Below, piece after piece: positions 1-8,867 of a stretch of DNA of 64,000 nt (position 1 is the stretch's first letter; every line of letters starts with the position of its first letter). Location of the stretch: assembly GCA_963932145.1 (NCBI GenBank), contig OZ010588.1, forward strand, positions 105,095,050 to 105,159,049. Reading direction: 5' to 3'. Below the pieces are notes generated by a model that searched no databases, was not told the origin of the DNA, and saw only the letters and a list, made by a program, of their open reading frames with translations. The DNA comes from Acanthosepion lycidas. Taxonomy: Eukaryota > Mollusca > Cephalopoda > Sepiida > Sepiidae. A program made the position numbers and the translations under genes.

Positions 1-99
1 TCTAAGATCTTCCTGGAATTCAAATATCCATTTTCTGTTAATCTCACGTTACAAAGCAATATATTTGCGATGTTACCATGTAACGTTGCAGGCTTATTG

Positions 100-575
100 T
101 GTGGAGTTTCATCTGGTATCTCACCATCAGGTATTTTTCCACCTCCCTAACGTAGTTTCCCTGTGCCTTTTCTATAAATATTTTCATGATAACTGTCCCG
201 ATAAATTTCCTCTGTTGTACCTAGAATTTATGAATCTAATCGTAGCAATAGATTGGTGGCAAGATCTCATCATCTTACAGTGGAAATTGCTAGCTCTAAC
301 CGTAAGTTCTATGTCAACAGTTTCTTCTCTCGCACTTCTTGCTTGTGGAACTCTCTTCCAGCTTCTTGCTTCCCAGTCAAGTTTGATCTTCAAAAATTGA
401 AATGCAATATCAATCGTTATCCTTTGTGTTTTAAACTGCAGTTCTTTTATTTCTCTCTCCTTAATAATTTATTCTTTTTTTTTTCTCAAATTCTTTCTCA
501 TTCTGTAACTCCTTGCGTCTTAGTGGCTGTATTGTCTTCTTTGGGATGAAATGATAATAAAATAAAATAAAACGT
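100..575 (+). mobile_element. 5'-truncated LINE 3' tail (Jockey/CR1-type)
   Basis: This is the last part of the LINE whose longest copy lies at 22.2-25.3 kb. The frame from 253 reads through the family's C-terminal block, with FYVNSFFSRTS, LWNSLPASCFP and LQKLKCNINRY, the usual WN-LP motif downstream of a LINE reverse transcriptase. The 3' end carries the family signature (CTTGCGTCTTAGTGGC, then a GGGATGAAAT-like end) and an A-rich TAATAAAATAAA tail. No reverse transcriptase remains, so this is a dead 5'-truncated insertion. Confidence 0.75.
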
Positions 576-589
576 TTTGAAAGTTTAAG

Positions 590-790
590 GGTTTTTGACT
601 TGATTTCTTACTTTTTATCAACATTTTGTTGTTTATTTCAAACCAAAACATAAAGTAATTCTTAGCAATGATTTTTTTAAATTTTTAGTACAACAATGAT
701 GCAAGTTCTACTATTTAACCCATAGCTGAGGAGACGGTATGGATTCATATATTTCGGTTGCCTGTTATTTTTACCAGAAAATATATTTCT
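590..790 (-). mobile_element. 3' part of a 5S-derived SINE
   Basis: The stretch matches the 3' half of the 5S/tRNA composite SINE family, read on the minus strand. It has the conserved box around TTTAACCCATAGCTG, the ATGGATTCATA block and the tail complement near 600-620. The 5S head is missing. Confidence 0.5.
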
Positions 791-1078
791 AAAAGTCGAC
801 TTATTCTATGATATATTCAGCAAACGAAGTTTTGGGTGAGGTAATTTTCTTACAATGGTACCATTCCGCTGAGCCAACCAGTCAAAGAATTAGCTTTCTG
901 TTTCATTCATTTTTTTTTCTTCCTCAGAAATCTTAGCGTTTGGCTTGGAGTGGAAAAAACAAAAACTTCCGGTTGCGTTGATACGACCAAATTAACTGCC
1001 TTGAACATAATTCTTTTTTTCTGGTGCTATGTAGAGAAAAATGCTAAACGATAGAAATAAGAATCCTGAGAAAGGTTC

Positions 1079-1097
1079 AGAGAGAGAGAGAGAGAGA
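1079..1097. repeat. (AG)n microsatellite
   Basis: A short run of AG dinucleotides followed by a GATCGATCGATTGATT stretch. The surrounding 790-1420 shows no recognisable gene or element. Confidence 0.8.
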
Positions 1098-1424
1098 AAT
1101 CGATTGGCTGAATGATCGATCGATTGATTACCTTTCATATAATATCGCAATTGGCATTGTTTCTAAGTAAGACATTTGGAAAGAAAAGAAAAAAGGAAGG
1201 AGAAATAAAGGAAATCGTTTGAAGTGAATAAAAAAATATTAACAGAACTGAGTGAACACGTAAGAATATTGCTGAATAAAGTGTCATTAATTGTTTCCCA
1301 ACTTCCGAGGTGAACAACTTTCGTTCTTCCATACTTTTCTTTTGAGTACCCTCATCTTTGTTGTGTATAACGTAGCATTTTGAATTTTATTATATTTCTG
1401 AAAGGAACATTTTACATTATTTCG

Positions 1425-1737
1425 ACTAAGGTCCCACCCTTTCACTGTCGAAACGGTTAAATGTAGCCGTCTCTTCTACTCCAATAGATTCATGCCTCGC
1501 ACCTCTCGCCTGTGGAGTTCAATTCCTATTACTTGTTTCCCTGATAGCTATAATCTCTAACTATTCAAATGTAATGTCAATCGATATCTCCAGATGCCTT
1601 GATCAGTTTCCTGTTGTTCTCTTTATCTTTCCCTCTACCACGCCTTTTTACTCTCGCTCCAACTTTCTGTAATCCCTTGCGTGCTAGTGGCACCCTACCT
1701 TGCTTGAAGTGAAATGCTTAAAAAAAACAACCGAAAA
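1425..1737 (+). mobile_element. 5'-truncated LINE 3' tail
   Basis: Only the last ~310 bp of the Jockey/CR1-type LINE are present: the TCCCACCCTTTCACTGTCG block, the GTGGAGTTCAATTCC block, the 3' signature CTTGCGTGCTAGTGGC and an A-rich tail. Confidence 0.8.
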
Positions 1738-1794
1738 ACAAAAAAAAAAACAAGACAAAAAACAAAATGCACAATGTTTTGTTTGAAATGATTG

Positions 1795-2178
1795 AGTTGC
1801 TTTTTACGGCTTAACACTTTGCAGGTTTTTTTTTAAAGCTAGAAACTATTTTTAGATTGTAAGAATTTTTTAGATACTAATGGTTTAGTGATACAAGTCT
1901 TACTAATTAACCCATAGCTGGGGGAGAAGAGGTGGATTCATACATTCTTCAAAGGTATTTTTGCACAAGTGAATATAAGACAACCGAAATTGGAACTCAG
2001 CTCTCAGATTAAAAAATTTCGAGCCCTTATCCATTACAGCATCCGTGCACCTAAGCTTACAGTACTTAGCATTCATAAGCGGTCATGTATCTAGCTACTG
2101 ACAAGGCTCGACGTTGCTTAACTTTTCTGATCGTACTGGAACCGATGTTTCAACGTGATCTGACCGTAAGTCAACAAA
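1795..2178 (-). mobile_element. 5S rRNA/tRNA composite SINE, near full length
   Basis: Read on the minus strand, the head (about 2178 to 2050) aligns along 5S rRNA: GATCACGTTGAAACA, AGTTAAGCAACGTCGAGCC, then TAGATACATGACCGC and GTACTGTAAGCTTA. It is followed by a tRNA-like segment (GCTGTAATGGATAAGGG ... GAGTTCCAATTTC), a unique body with the CCCCCAGCTATGGGTTAA box, and a tail complementary to GCTTTTTACGGCTTAACAC. Such 5S-headed SINEs (SINE3 class) use the internal 5S promoter for pol III. The copy is diverged and probably silent. Confidence 0.8.
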
Positions 2179-2249
2179 GTTTTCATCGCTATACTCTTCG
2201 GTTTTGGCGTTTTTTCAAAATTTCTATTACTTCCAAGTAGATATATGGG

Positions 2250-2640
2250 TTGTAGGATGTATAAAGGTGTATTGGTTAACGAGGGTTGTTTCGACAGGAC
2301 AATTATACTGACTACATAGTTCATTCCTCAGTAGGTTCTCAACCTTTTCACACATCTAAGCAGTAAATTACTATTGGATACTTAGAAGTGGTGTAATGGT
2401 TAATAAGCTTGTCTTCCTCGATCAATTACGACTGAGTAGTGAGTTCGTTCCTCACTGGGTGCACCATACTTTCGGTTCGGAGCAACATCTAAGCTATGCA
2501 TAGTAAATCACTATTTGGCTCTTTGACATGATGTAATGGTTAGCAAGCATGTCTCGCTAAAACAATTAGAACTGGGTGCTCCCTACTTGTGTTCTTGTGC
2601 CATATCCAAGTTATGCTTAGTAAATCACTATTTGATGTTT
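2250..2640 (+). mobile_element. Three tandem units of a tRNA-derived SINE
   Basis: Three head-to-tail units of about 125-135 bp start near 2250, 2385 and 2520. The two later units share an A-box-like GTAATGGTTA..AAGC, a B-box-like GAGTTCGTTCCTCACTGGG (best in unit 2) and a body ending AGTAAATCACTATTTG. Unit 1 is most diverged. The same family occurs inverted at 14331-14466. Tandem SINE units are unusual and suggest unequal exchange or multimeric insertion. Confidence 0.7.
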
Positions 2641-2679
2641 CAGTTTAATGCATGCACAGTCAGGTAACCATTTTTACAC

Positions 2680-2712
2680 ACGCGCGCGCGCGCCCACACA
2701 CACACATATATA
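2680..2712. repeat. Compound (CG)n/(CA)n/(TA)n microsatellite
   Basis: A CACACGCGCGCGCGC run passes into CA and then TA dinucleotides. Confidence 0.9.
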
Positions 2713-2814
2713 TTATAATAAAGAGAAAGAACAGTAAGATATATAATCCGGTGTTCTTATTAATTATTTTTATTTTTAAGAAACACTGCTTAATGCAAAT
2801 CAACAGAACATAAA

Positions 2815-2962
2815 TATTATAAATTTACTAATTTTCGATTGAAAATGAAACAGAACTAGGGACTTTAAATTAATTCTATAATTGAATTTAAAGTTTTTAG
2901 CTTCTGTTTTGAAACATGGTAATTCCTGTGTAGCGATTAACCATATTTTTAAATTAGTAAAT

Positions 2963-2970
<8 letters not shown>
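2815..2970. mobile_element. MITE-like element with perfect 20-bp terminal inverted repeats
   Basis: The ends TATTATAAATTTACTAATTT (2815-2834) and AAATTAGTAAATTTATAATA (2951-2970) are exact reverse complements enclosing 116 bp of non-coding DNA. The right end runs straight into a (TA)n array. A phrase inside it (ATTCCTGTGTAGCGA near 2920) recurs near 25680. The superfamily is not clear. Confidence 0.6.

Positions 2971-3034
<64 letters not shown>
2968..3034. repeat. (TA)n microsatellite
   Basis: Uninterrupted TA dinucleotides, 67 bp. Confidence 0.97.
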
Positions 3035-3038
<4 letters not shown>

Positions 3039-3104
3039 GATATACAGAAATTGTCGCTATTATTCAACCGAAGATGCAAGTAGAAATGTTTTTGGGAATA
3101 ACAA

Positions 3105-3240
3105 TGAATTTTCCAATCCTGTCATTTAACCCACAGCTGGAGGAGAAAGAGATGCTTTCATACATTTTCAGGGGTATTTGTATGGAAGTTAACAGAATGA
3201 ACTCGACTGGAATTCGAACTCGCCGCTTTGCTGTTAACAA
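3105..3240 (-). mobile_element. Fragment of a 5S-derived SINE
   Basis: Matches the body of the 5S/tRNA SINE family (TTTAACCCACAGCTGGAGG, then a TTCATACATTTTC block and an ACTGGAATTCGAACTCG tRNA-like B-box complement). It is interrupted on the right by a (TA)n array. An open frame across it is incidental. Confidence 0.55.
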
Positions 3241-3249
3241 AAATAGAGG

Positions 3250-3252
<3 letters not shown>

Positions 3253-3329
<77 letters not shown>
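3253..3329. repeat. (TA)n microsatellite
   Basis: Uninterrupted TA dinucleotides, 77 bp. It lies directly left of a foldback element. Confidence 0.97.
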
Positions 3330-3332
<3 letters not shown>

Positions 3333-3576
3333 CTCAAACACTAACATTCTTTGCTTATAATTTATTACATTAGAATCGTAATCACAATCCAATACTTCAG
3401 ACCTATAAATTCAAAATTCAAATTATTTTTGAGTTTGTAGGTCTGATAAATTGGATCGTGATTACGATTGCAATATAATAAATTATAACCATGGAATATT
3501 AGTGTTTAAGCCTTTTATATTATATTATTGCTCTGTCCTGGACATTGAGGTCTACCTGGAGTCTATCCTCTTGGAA

Positions 3577-3582
<6 letters not shown>
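3330..3582. mobile_element. Foldback element with ~85-bp arms, (TA)n-flanked
   Basis: Left arm 3331-3415 and right arm 3430-3513 are imperfect inverted copies containing AATCGTAATCACAATCC against GGATCGTGATTACGATT, and ACACTAACATTC against GAATATTAGTGTT. A short tail segment GTCCTGGACATTGAGG..TACCTGG follows up to the next (TA)n array. Related single-arm or palindromic copies lie at 13385-13515 and 20825-20980, also next to (TA)n arrays. No coding capacity. Confidence 0.65.

Positions 3583-3625
<43 letters not shown>
3580..3625. repeat. (TA)n microsatellite
   Basis: 46 bp of TA dinucleotides on the right side of the foldback element. Confidence 0.95.
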
Positions 3626-3629
<4 letters not shown>

Positions 3630-3664
3630 TTGACCACTAAAGTTATCTATGTATGTATGTATGT

Positions 3665-3855
3665 AAAAAGAAGTGATGTAGTGATTAAGGCCATAGATTT
3701 TATTATTTACATTTATTTTTTAGTGGATACACATATTTGTGCAGATGTTCCCTATTTTTATTATACGGTATATTTACTTATTTTTCGTCTTCCGGAGGAT
3801 GTTTTTTTTTATAAGATATCTCGAATATTCAAGACAGTAGATGAAAATAAATAAA
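3665..3855 (-). mobile_element. Degenerate copy of the (TA)n-associated SINE-like repeat
   Basis: Diverged but collinear with the family seen better at 13545-13760 and 63305-63503: a weakly conserved body followed by CGTCTTCCGGAGGATG, the counterpart of CGTCCTCCGACAGGAA. Assignment rests on layout plus short matches. Confidence 0.35.
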
Positions 3856-3924
3856 TATACTGATTAATAAATATACGTCTATGCAAACATGATTATCTAC
3901 CAATAATAAAGTTTGACTGATAAT

Positions 3925-4190
3925 ATATACATCTAATAATTAAGTAATTCTTCGATTCGCGAACAGAATCCTCAACTGAATGCACTAGAGAGGCTTTTCG
4001 CCCAATTTTGAAACTCATCAGCGGTAAGCATCGACTCCGAAGAATCGGAACCATTCCAATATGCCGCAAGCGTCATACCAATTGTACCAACGGGTCTCGA
4101 AGAGGTAACTAATTAGACTCGATACAGCGCCCTTCTTCACAAATTCCGTGGTGTAACTCATCCGAGTTTCCCTAACCCAACGGACTGTGC
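3925..4190 (-). mobile_element. tRNA-headed SINE carrying a hammerhead core, copy 1
   Basis: On the minus strand the order is a tRNA-like head (A-box-like TTGGTACAATTGGTATGAC, B-box-like GGTTCCGATTC), then a hammerhead-type core (4028 down to 3982), then the family tail GTTGAGGATTCTG..CGAATCGAAGAATTACTTAATTATTAG. Copy 2 at 4318-4511 shares head, core and tail in the same order. This architecture resembles the tRNA-promoter plus hammerhead SINEs described in schistosomes (SM-alpha). Non-coding. Confidence 0.65.
3982..4028 (-). ncRNA. Hammerhead ribozyme-like core, decayed (SINE copy 1)
   Basis: Minus strand reads CTGATGA (4021-4015), then GTTTC..GGGC, which can close a 4-bp stem II with one G-C and three G-U pairs, then GAAAA (canonical GAAAC). 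Twelve bases separate GAAA from TAGTGC, the same spacing as in copy 2. Stem I is only partly paired here, so self-cleavage is doubtful. Confidence 0.5.
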
Positions 4191-4246
4191 TCCTACGAGC
4201 CACGTCTTCTATACCCATCCGGAGCATTAGAAGCCGATTGAAGCAA

Positions 4247-4317
4247 GAATACACAAATGATACAAATTATTAGGGTGATTTGAATAACCATAATTAAGCA
4301 ATTCATTGAGTCGAGAA
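4247..4317 (-). mobile_element. Isolated inverted tail of the hammerhead SINE
   Basis: Reverse complement of this segment matches the tail at 4438-4511 over its whole length (shared blocks GAATTGCTTAATTATGG / GAATTATTTAATTATCA and TATCATTT.T.TA.). It abuts the head of the + strand copy, so that copy is flanked by inverted tails. Confidence 0.6.
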
Positions 4318-4511
4318 GTGGATATGACGCTTGCTTCGTATCGTAACGGTCCGGGTTCGATTCTAGGTAGGGGATGCGCACTGCTGATGAATCCCAAAAT
4401 AGAAGGAAACGGCCATCCAGTGCTTTCTGTTGAGGATTCTTCTAGATTCGATGAATTATTTAATTATCATTATTTAAATCCCCCTAATTATTTCTATCAT
4501 TTATATATACA
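4318..4511 (+). mobile_element. tRNA-headed SINE carrying a hammerhead core, copy 2
   Basis: A tRNA-like head with TGGATATGACGCTTGC and a good B box (GGGTTCGATTCTAGG at 4353-4367) is followed at once by a hammerhead core (4378-4423) and a 75-bp AT-rich tail. The A box appears shortened, probably because the inverted tail at 4247-4317 joins here. A short open frame over this region is incidental. Confidence 0.7.
4378..4423 (+). ncRNA. Hammerhead ribozyme motif, type I layout
   Basis: Seen directly: GCACTG (4378-4383), CTGATGA (4384-4390), a 15-nt stem-II region, GAAAC (4406-4410), GGCCATC (to 4417), CAGTGC (4418-4423). GCACTG and CAGTGC form a perfect 6-bp stem I that abuts both the CTGATGA box and the predicted cleavage position after C4417, exactly as the hammerhead fold requires. 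Stem III has A-T and G-C pairs with one C-A mismatch, and stem II keeps about two of four pairs. The fold is clear; activity is likely weakened by stem II decay. Confidence 0.7.
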
Positions 4512-4519
4512 AATACACA

Positions 4520-5560
4520 CAGGCTGTCCCAAAAACGTAGACACACTACAACTGCTGATAATAGTAATTGATGCTTTTTTTCCAGGTTAAACCCATTAGA
4601 ATTAATGATGACAGTAAAACTAACATTTGATCAAAGGAAATTCTTTCTAAAATGCTACTGGAAGTGTCAAAACGCAGCTGAAGAGCAAAGACAGTTTAGG
4701 TGTGAGTTTCAAACAGATCCACCCACGCGACTTACCATTACTCGAATGAGAGTTTGAATCCGATGGAACTATTCAGAATGTCCAAGAGAAGTGTTCCGGA
4801 AGACCACGGACACTGACAAGCCCAACAATACAAGAAAGAGGACTAGAAACATATCAACAAAGTCCAAGAAAATTTTGTGCGGCAAGCCAGTCGTGAGGTC
4901 TGTATTTCAAAATCATCTGTCCAAAGCATTTTGAACCTTTGTCAATGGTAAAGTTACATTATAAGATTAGTCCAGGCTATTAATGAAGATGATCCAGAGT
5001 GTAATATCGCAAGTGGTACTTGGCATGATGTGTGAAGATGCATACTTTCCAACAAAGATTGTGTGGAGTGATGAGGTCACATTCAAATTAAATGATTCAA
5101 TTATCCGTCACAATTACACCTACTGGACGGTTCCATTGGCTTCAAACTTATCCCTAATTCGAGTAATGGTAAGTCGCGTTGGTGGATCTGTTTGAAACTC
5201 TAACCTAAACTGTCTTTGCACTTCAGCTGCGTTTTCAAACTTCCAGTAGCATTTTAGATTGAATTATAACTAATGATTTAATGATAATAATGAGAATCCC
5301 TTCTTTTTGACGCTACAGTGACGGACCCCCTTTACTTGAACAACTCCAACAATCTTTCATGTCAAGCGTTAGAGAGTACCTTGAAGATGAGGAGTTTTAT
5401 TTTCAGCAAGATGAGGTACCCCCAGATTACCATCACGATTTTAGATCCTACCTTGATGAGATCTTGCCAAACAGTTGGATTGGAAGAAAGAGTTTCATAG
5501 AATACCCTCCGGGCCAGTCTGCAGTACTTTAATTTGACAGTGTGTTAGTGCAGCGTTACA
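4520..5560 (+). mobile_element. Rearranged mariner-type DNA transposon
   Basis: The left end CAGGCTGTCCCAAAAACG is mariner-like. Pieces of a transposase with a DUF4817-type helix-turn-helix head can be read: LTFDQRKFFLKCYWK near 4616, [11 protein letters not shown] near 5062, and FYFQQDEVPPDYHHDF with LPNSWIGRK near 5397-5490, matching the family's SDE and QQDGAPPHY blocks. There are several stops and frame changes. A ~135-bp segment of the head is duplicated in inverted orientation at 5130-5265. No right terminal repeat was found. Confidence 0.7.
4637..5265. repeat. Inverted repeat inside the mariner (arms 4637-4770 and 5130-5265)
   Basis: The two arms match as reverse complements over about 135 bp at roughly 90% identity; shared blocks include AAAATGCTACTGGAAG, CAAAGACAGTTTAGG and GCGACTTACCATTACTCGAA. 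The spacer is ~360 bp. A transcript could form a long hairpin. Confidence 0.8.
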
Positions 5561-5582
5561 ATTTCCGTACGTTTCATTGGAG

Positions 5583-5861
5583 TAATGTACATCGCAAACA
5601 ATGGCCATAGGACAATTAATCGACAGTCAAAACAATAGTGTCTGGACGTGATAAAAATCTGCAATCACGGATGACACAATATTTCAATATTTTTAAGGGC
5701 AAACAAATTTCATCATACACCCCGAAAATAGATTCATATTACTACACACCACTCCACATGACCTAATCTGAAGAAAATCGATTACACCCTGTCATTTCAG
5801 TGACCGTATAATGAAAGAAAGGAAATTAAAGCGGTTGTTTCAATTAATTTGCACAAGGGTT
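5583..5861 (-). mobile_element. Half of a Tc1-type MITE (family of 51861-52388)
   Basis: Matches the right half of the 528-bp element at 51861-52388, including ACACCCCGAAAATAGATTCA and the terminal repeat TTGTTTCAATTAATTTGCAC, and ends CAAGGGTT next to TA. The left half is missing. Confidence 0.65.
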
Positions 5862-5863
5862 TA

Positions 5864-6060
5864 GATGAGAGAAAAGATCAGCTGGCTAACGTTATATCTA
5901 GATTTTGGAAGGTGCGCCCATAAACTGGTGTCATCGGCATAGACATTTTCTAATGATATGAGAATGGTCATAGGCAGATCGTTAATATACAAATATAACG
6001 GTAGCAAGACCGAATTGATCTGATTGTGTGGAGTGGCCACTGACAATTATCTTCATAGAT
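5864..6060 (-). pseudogene. LINE reverse transcriptase fragment
   Basis: The minus-strand frame reads LPLYLYINDLPMTILISL followed by VYADDTSLWAHL. YINDLP and YADD are the catalytic-palm blocks of LINE reverse transcriptase. Only about 60 residues remain. It directly follows the Tc1-type fragment, so the two decayed elements are juxtaposed. Confidence 0.65.
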
Positions 6061-6175
6061 CTAATTACTTATCACGGAGAAAAATGAGTTAAACTGAGAA
6101 ATGTCCTCCTTTTCTGATAGTTTTATATGTGGCCATAATTATCGCTCTCATAACGAACGATAATTATTTTTTTAA

Positions 6176-6285
6176 ATCCTTTCACCCCAAGCAAGGCAAT
6201 AAAGTCACTAAGACGCAAGGGATTACTGGGTGATAAAGAACGTGAGAAAAATAAATTAAGGCGAGAAAACAATAAAAGAACAAAA
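6176..6285 (-). mobile_element. LINE 3' end fragment
   Basis: The complement of the Jockey/CR1-type LINE 3' signature is visible (TCACCCCAAGCAAGGCAATAA..CACTAAGACGCAAGGG). Only ~110 bp remain, and a + strand tail of the same family begins immediately to the right. Confidence 0.7.
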
Positions 6286-6545
6286 AATGGCTAGATTTAG
6301 CCGTAAGTTCTATGTTAATAGTTTCTTCTATCGCCTTCTTTCTTGTGTATCTCTTTTGTGTCTTCTACCTTTCAAGTCAACTTTCATCTTCAAATCTTTA
6401 ATAGCAATGTAAATCGTTATCTTGTGTCTTCTTAATTCTTGTTCTTTCTTTTTAATTGTGTTTTTTCACATATTCTCTAACATTAAGTAATTCCTTGCAT
6501 CTTAGTAGCTTTATTGCCTTGCTTGGAATTATGAGAATGACAATA
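6286..6545 (+). mobile_element. LINE 3' tail
   Basis: Last ~260 bp of the LINE: CCGTAAGTTCTATGTTAATAG block, then the 3' signature CTTGCATCTTAGTAGC..TTGCTTGG. With the inverted fragment on its left it forms a head-to-head pair of tails. Confidence 0.7.
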
Positions 6546-6599
6546 ATGACCACATTAAAAATTAATGAGACATCAGTCAGTTATGTGCCCTGCATGATA

Positions 6600-6850
6600 C
6601 ACACTTGGGCGATCAGGTATCTTTCGACGAAGCAGTTTTTTCCCGCAGTAGGTTGCCATTTCTTCCTGCGGTAGACCAGTTGCCATTCAAGGCTATAGAA
6701 CCCGGTCTGTCGTGCTATTTACACATAGCTGGTGGGAGAAGAAGAGGATTCATACATTTCCCAAGGGTATTAGCTCGTAAGTGAATTTAATGGATTCGAA
6801 TGGAATTCGAACTCGGTTCCTCAGTCCGAGCCGCTATCAGTTGCCTCCTG
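6600..6850 (-). mobile_element. SINE related to the copy at 58020-58315
   Basis: Shares the GCAGTAGGTTGCCATTTCTT block, the ACACATAGCTGGTGGGAGAAG box and a tRNA-like segment complement (GGAATTCGAACTCGG) with 58020-58315. The body box is shared with the 5S-derived SINEs, but the 3' portion differs. Confidence 0.6.
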
Positions 6851-6867
6851 ACATTGTGATATTTAAA

Positions 6868-7140
6868 CATGAGGAAAGAAAAAAATGAAAGAAAAAATAA
6901 GAGAGGTGGAAAAAGTAAAAGAAATGAAAAAAGAAAAGAAAAGGAAGTTTAAGAACAAAAAAAAAAAAAAGAAAGAAAAAAAGAACAGAAAATAGAAAGA
7001 AAAATAGAAGTGGAAAATGTAAAGGAAATGAAAAAAGAAGAGGAAAGGAAGTGAATGAATAAAAAAAGAAAGAAAAGAAAATGAAAGAAAAAAAAGAAGA
7101 GGTGGAAAAAGAAAAGAAAAGAAAGGGAATCTTAAGAGGC
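6868..7140. repeat. Purine-rich (GAAA)n-like low-complexity tract
   Basis: Almost uninterrupted A and G on the + strand. The F/L-rich frame on the other strand is an artefact of composition. Confidence 0.9.
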
Positions 7141-7276
7141 TGGTGAAGCAGAAATTGAGAGTCGATGCGTCGTAAATATCGGACATAGATTCAGATAGAA
7201 AGGAAGGTGGGAAATCGTAAAACCATTGGAAGTTTCTTTTGTTGAGGTTTCAAGAAAGAAAGAAGAGGCTAGACTG

Positions 7277-7385
7277 TGACACACACACACGCCTGCAAAG
7301 ACAAACACACTGTCTTTTTCTCTCTCTCTTTCTTTCTGTCACGCACGCACACGCACACACAGGCACACACACATACAAACACGCA
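7277..7385. repeat. CA/CT-rich microsatellite cluster
   Basis: Short ACACAC runs and a CTCTCTCTTTCTTTC run are interleaved. Open frames on both strands here are low complexity. The rest of 7145-7800 shows no recognisable feature. Confidence 0.85.
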
Positions 7386-7804
7386 GAGAAAACAATTCTT
7401 GGACGAAAAAAAAACAAGAAAGCGGAATATAAAACTGAATGGAAAGCTGGAAGATCAAAGTGAACAATCGTGAAAGTCATAAGATTCCCACCGCATAAAA
7501 ATAAAATGAAAAGAAAGATGCCAATGATTTAGCGAAGCGTAGACCAAAAATAAATTATCCAAATACAATGCTGTGAAATTGTAGTGATGGTGGGGGCGAG
7601 TTAAGATTTCGGGATTCTGATCGAAGGGTTTTGTTCTTTTGGATTAAGATGTCAGTTAAGATGAGAATTGTTGAACATTGGAGGCGTTTGGCGAAAACTT
7701 TTAAAGAGAATTTCCGAAATGAAGAGAAAAAGAACAGTTTTCGAAAAGCAATCGTTACGGAAGCAAAAAGTTTTCAAGAAAATAAAATGAGTGTTACCTT
7801 AGAG

Positions 7805-8475
7805 ATAGATTAAAAAAGAAAGATAGAAAGAAAGAATGAAAGAAATAAAGAAAGAAAGATAGAAAGAAAATAAGAAATAAGGAAAGAAAGTAAAAATGAA
7901 AGGAAGAAAAAAGAAAAAGGAAAGAAAGAAAAGTGAAATAAAAATAAAAAAAGAAGGAAAAACGAGAAAAAATGAAAGAGTGCATGTAACTGAAAGAAAG
8001 AAGAAAGAAAGGAAGAAAAAGGAAAGAAAGAAAAAAGAAAGAAAGAAAAAAGAAAGAAAGAAAATAACGAAGATAGGAAGAAAGAAAGAAGAAACGTGAA
8101 ATAAAAATAAAAGAAAGAAGAAAAAATAGGAAAAGAAAGAAAGAAAGAAAAAGGAAGAAAAATAGAAAGTAAAATGAAATAAAAGAAAAGAAAAATGAAA
8201 AATGAGAAAAAAGAGAGAGAAAATGGAAATGTAAAAAAGAAGGAAATAAAGAAAGAAAATCAAAGAACGAAAACAAAAAATTAAGAAAAAAGTAAAAAAA
8301 TAAAGAAAAAGAAAGTAAAATGAAGGAAACAAAGAAAGAAAAGTGTATTAAAAATAAAAGAAGCAAAAATGAGAAAAAAGAGGAGAAAATATAAATGAAA
8401 GAAAGAAGAAAGAAAGAAAGATAGAAAACAATAGCAGAAAGGGAGAGCGAGAGCGAGAGAGAGTGAGAGAGATGA
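7805..8475. repeat. 670-bp degenerate (GAAA)n purine tract
   Basis: A and G dominate the + strand, with GAAAGAAA and GAAAAAAG units and a GAGAGCGAGAGCGAGAGAG end. Frames of 177-190 residues on the complement are F/S/L-only and not genes. Confidence 0.93.
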
Positions 8476-8544
8476 TAATGTAAAAGAATTCAAGAAATCT
8501 AAATCTAAAAGATGAATAAAATACAGAGGGACAGGCAGGCCTAT

Positions 8545-8862
8545 AGGTTAATTTATAGGAATTATTTTTAGATTCTAAGAATTTGGTCGGTAGGGGTATA
8601 AAATAGTGGTTTAGTGATACAAGTCTTGCTAATTAAGCCATAGCTGCGGGGAGAATCCTACCTTTCCCAAGAGTATTTTATCGTAAGGGAATATAACAAA
8701 CAAAAGAATTCCGAGAATTATGCCACCTTCACATCCAAGCTTACAGCAACCGGTAATCACAAGCGGTCAACTATCTAGGCACTGGCAAGGCTCGACGTTG
8801 CTTAACTTTGATGATCGTACGGTAAACGGTATTTCAACGTGATGTGGTTCTAAGGGAAAATG
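8545..8862 (-). mobile_element. 5S/tRNA composite SINE, near full length
   Basis: On the minus strand the 5S-like head includes ACATCACGTTGAAATACCG, AAGTTAAGCAACGTCGAGCC and AGTTGACCGC. The CCGCAGCTATGGCTTAATTA box and the 3' body follow. The tRNA-like portion is shortened compared with 1795-2178. Its head abuts a MITE that starts at 8868. Confidence 0.75.
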
Positions 8863-8867
8863 AAATA

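Noticed and set aside
7794-8366. 190-residue F/S/L-rich frame
   Set aside because: Composition artefact of a purine-rich tract.
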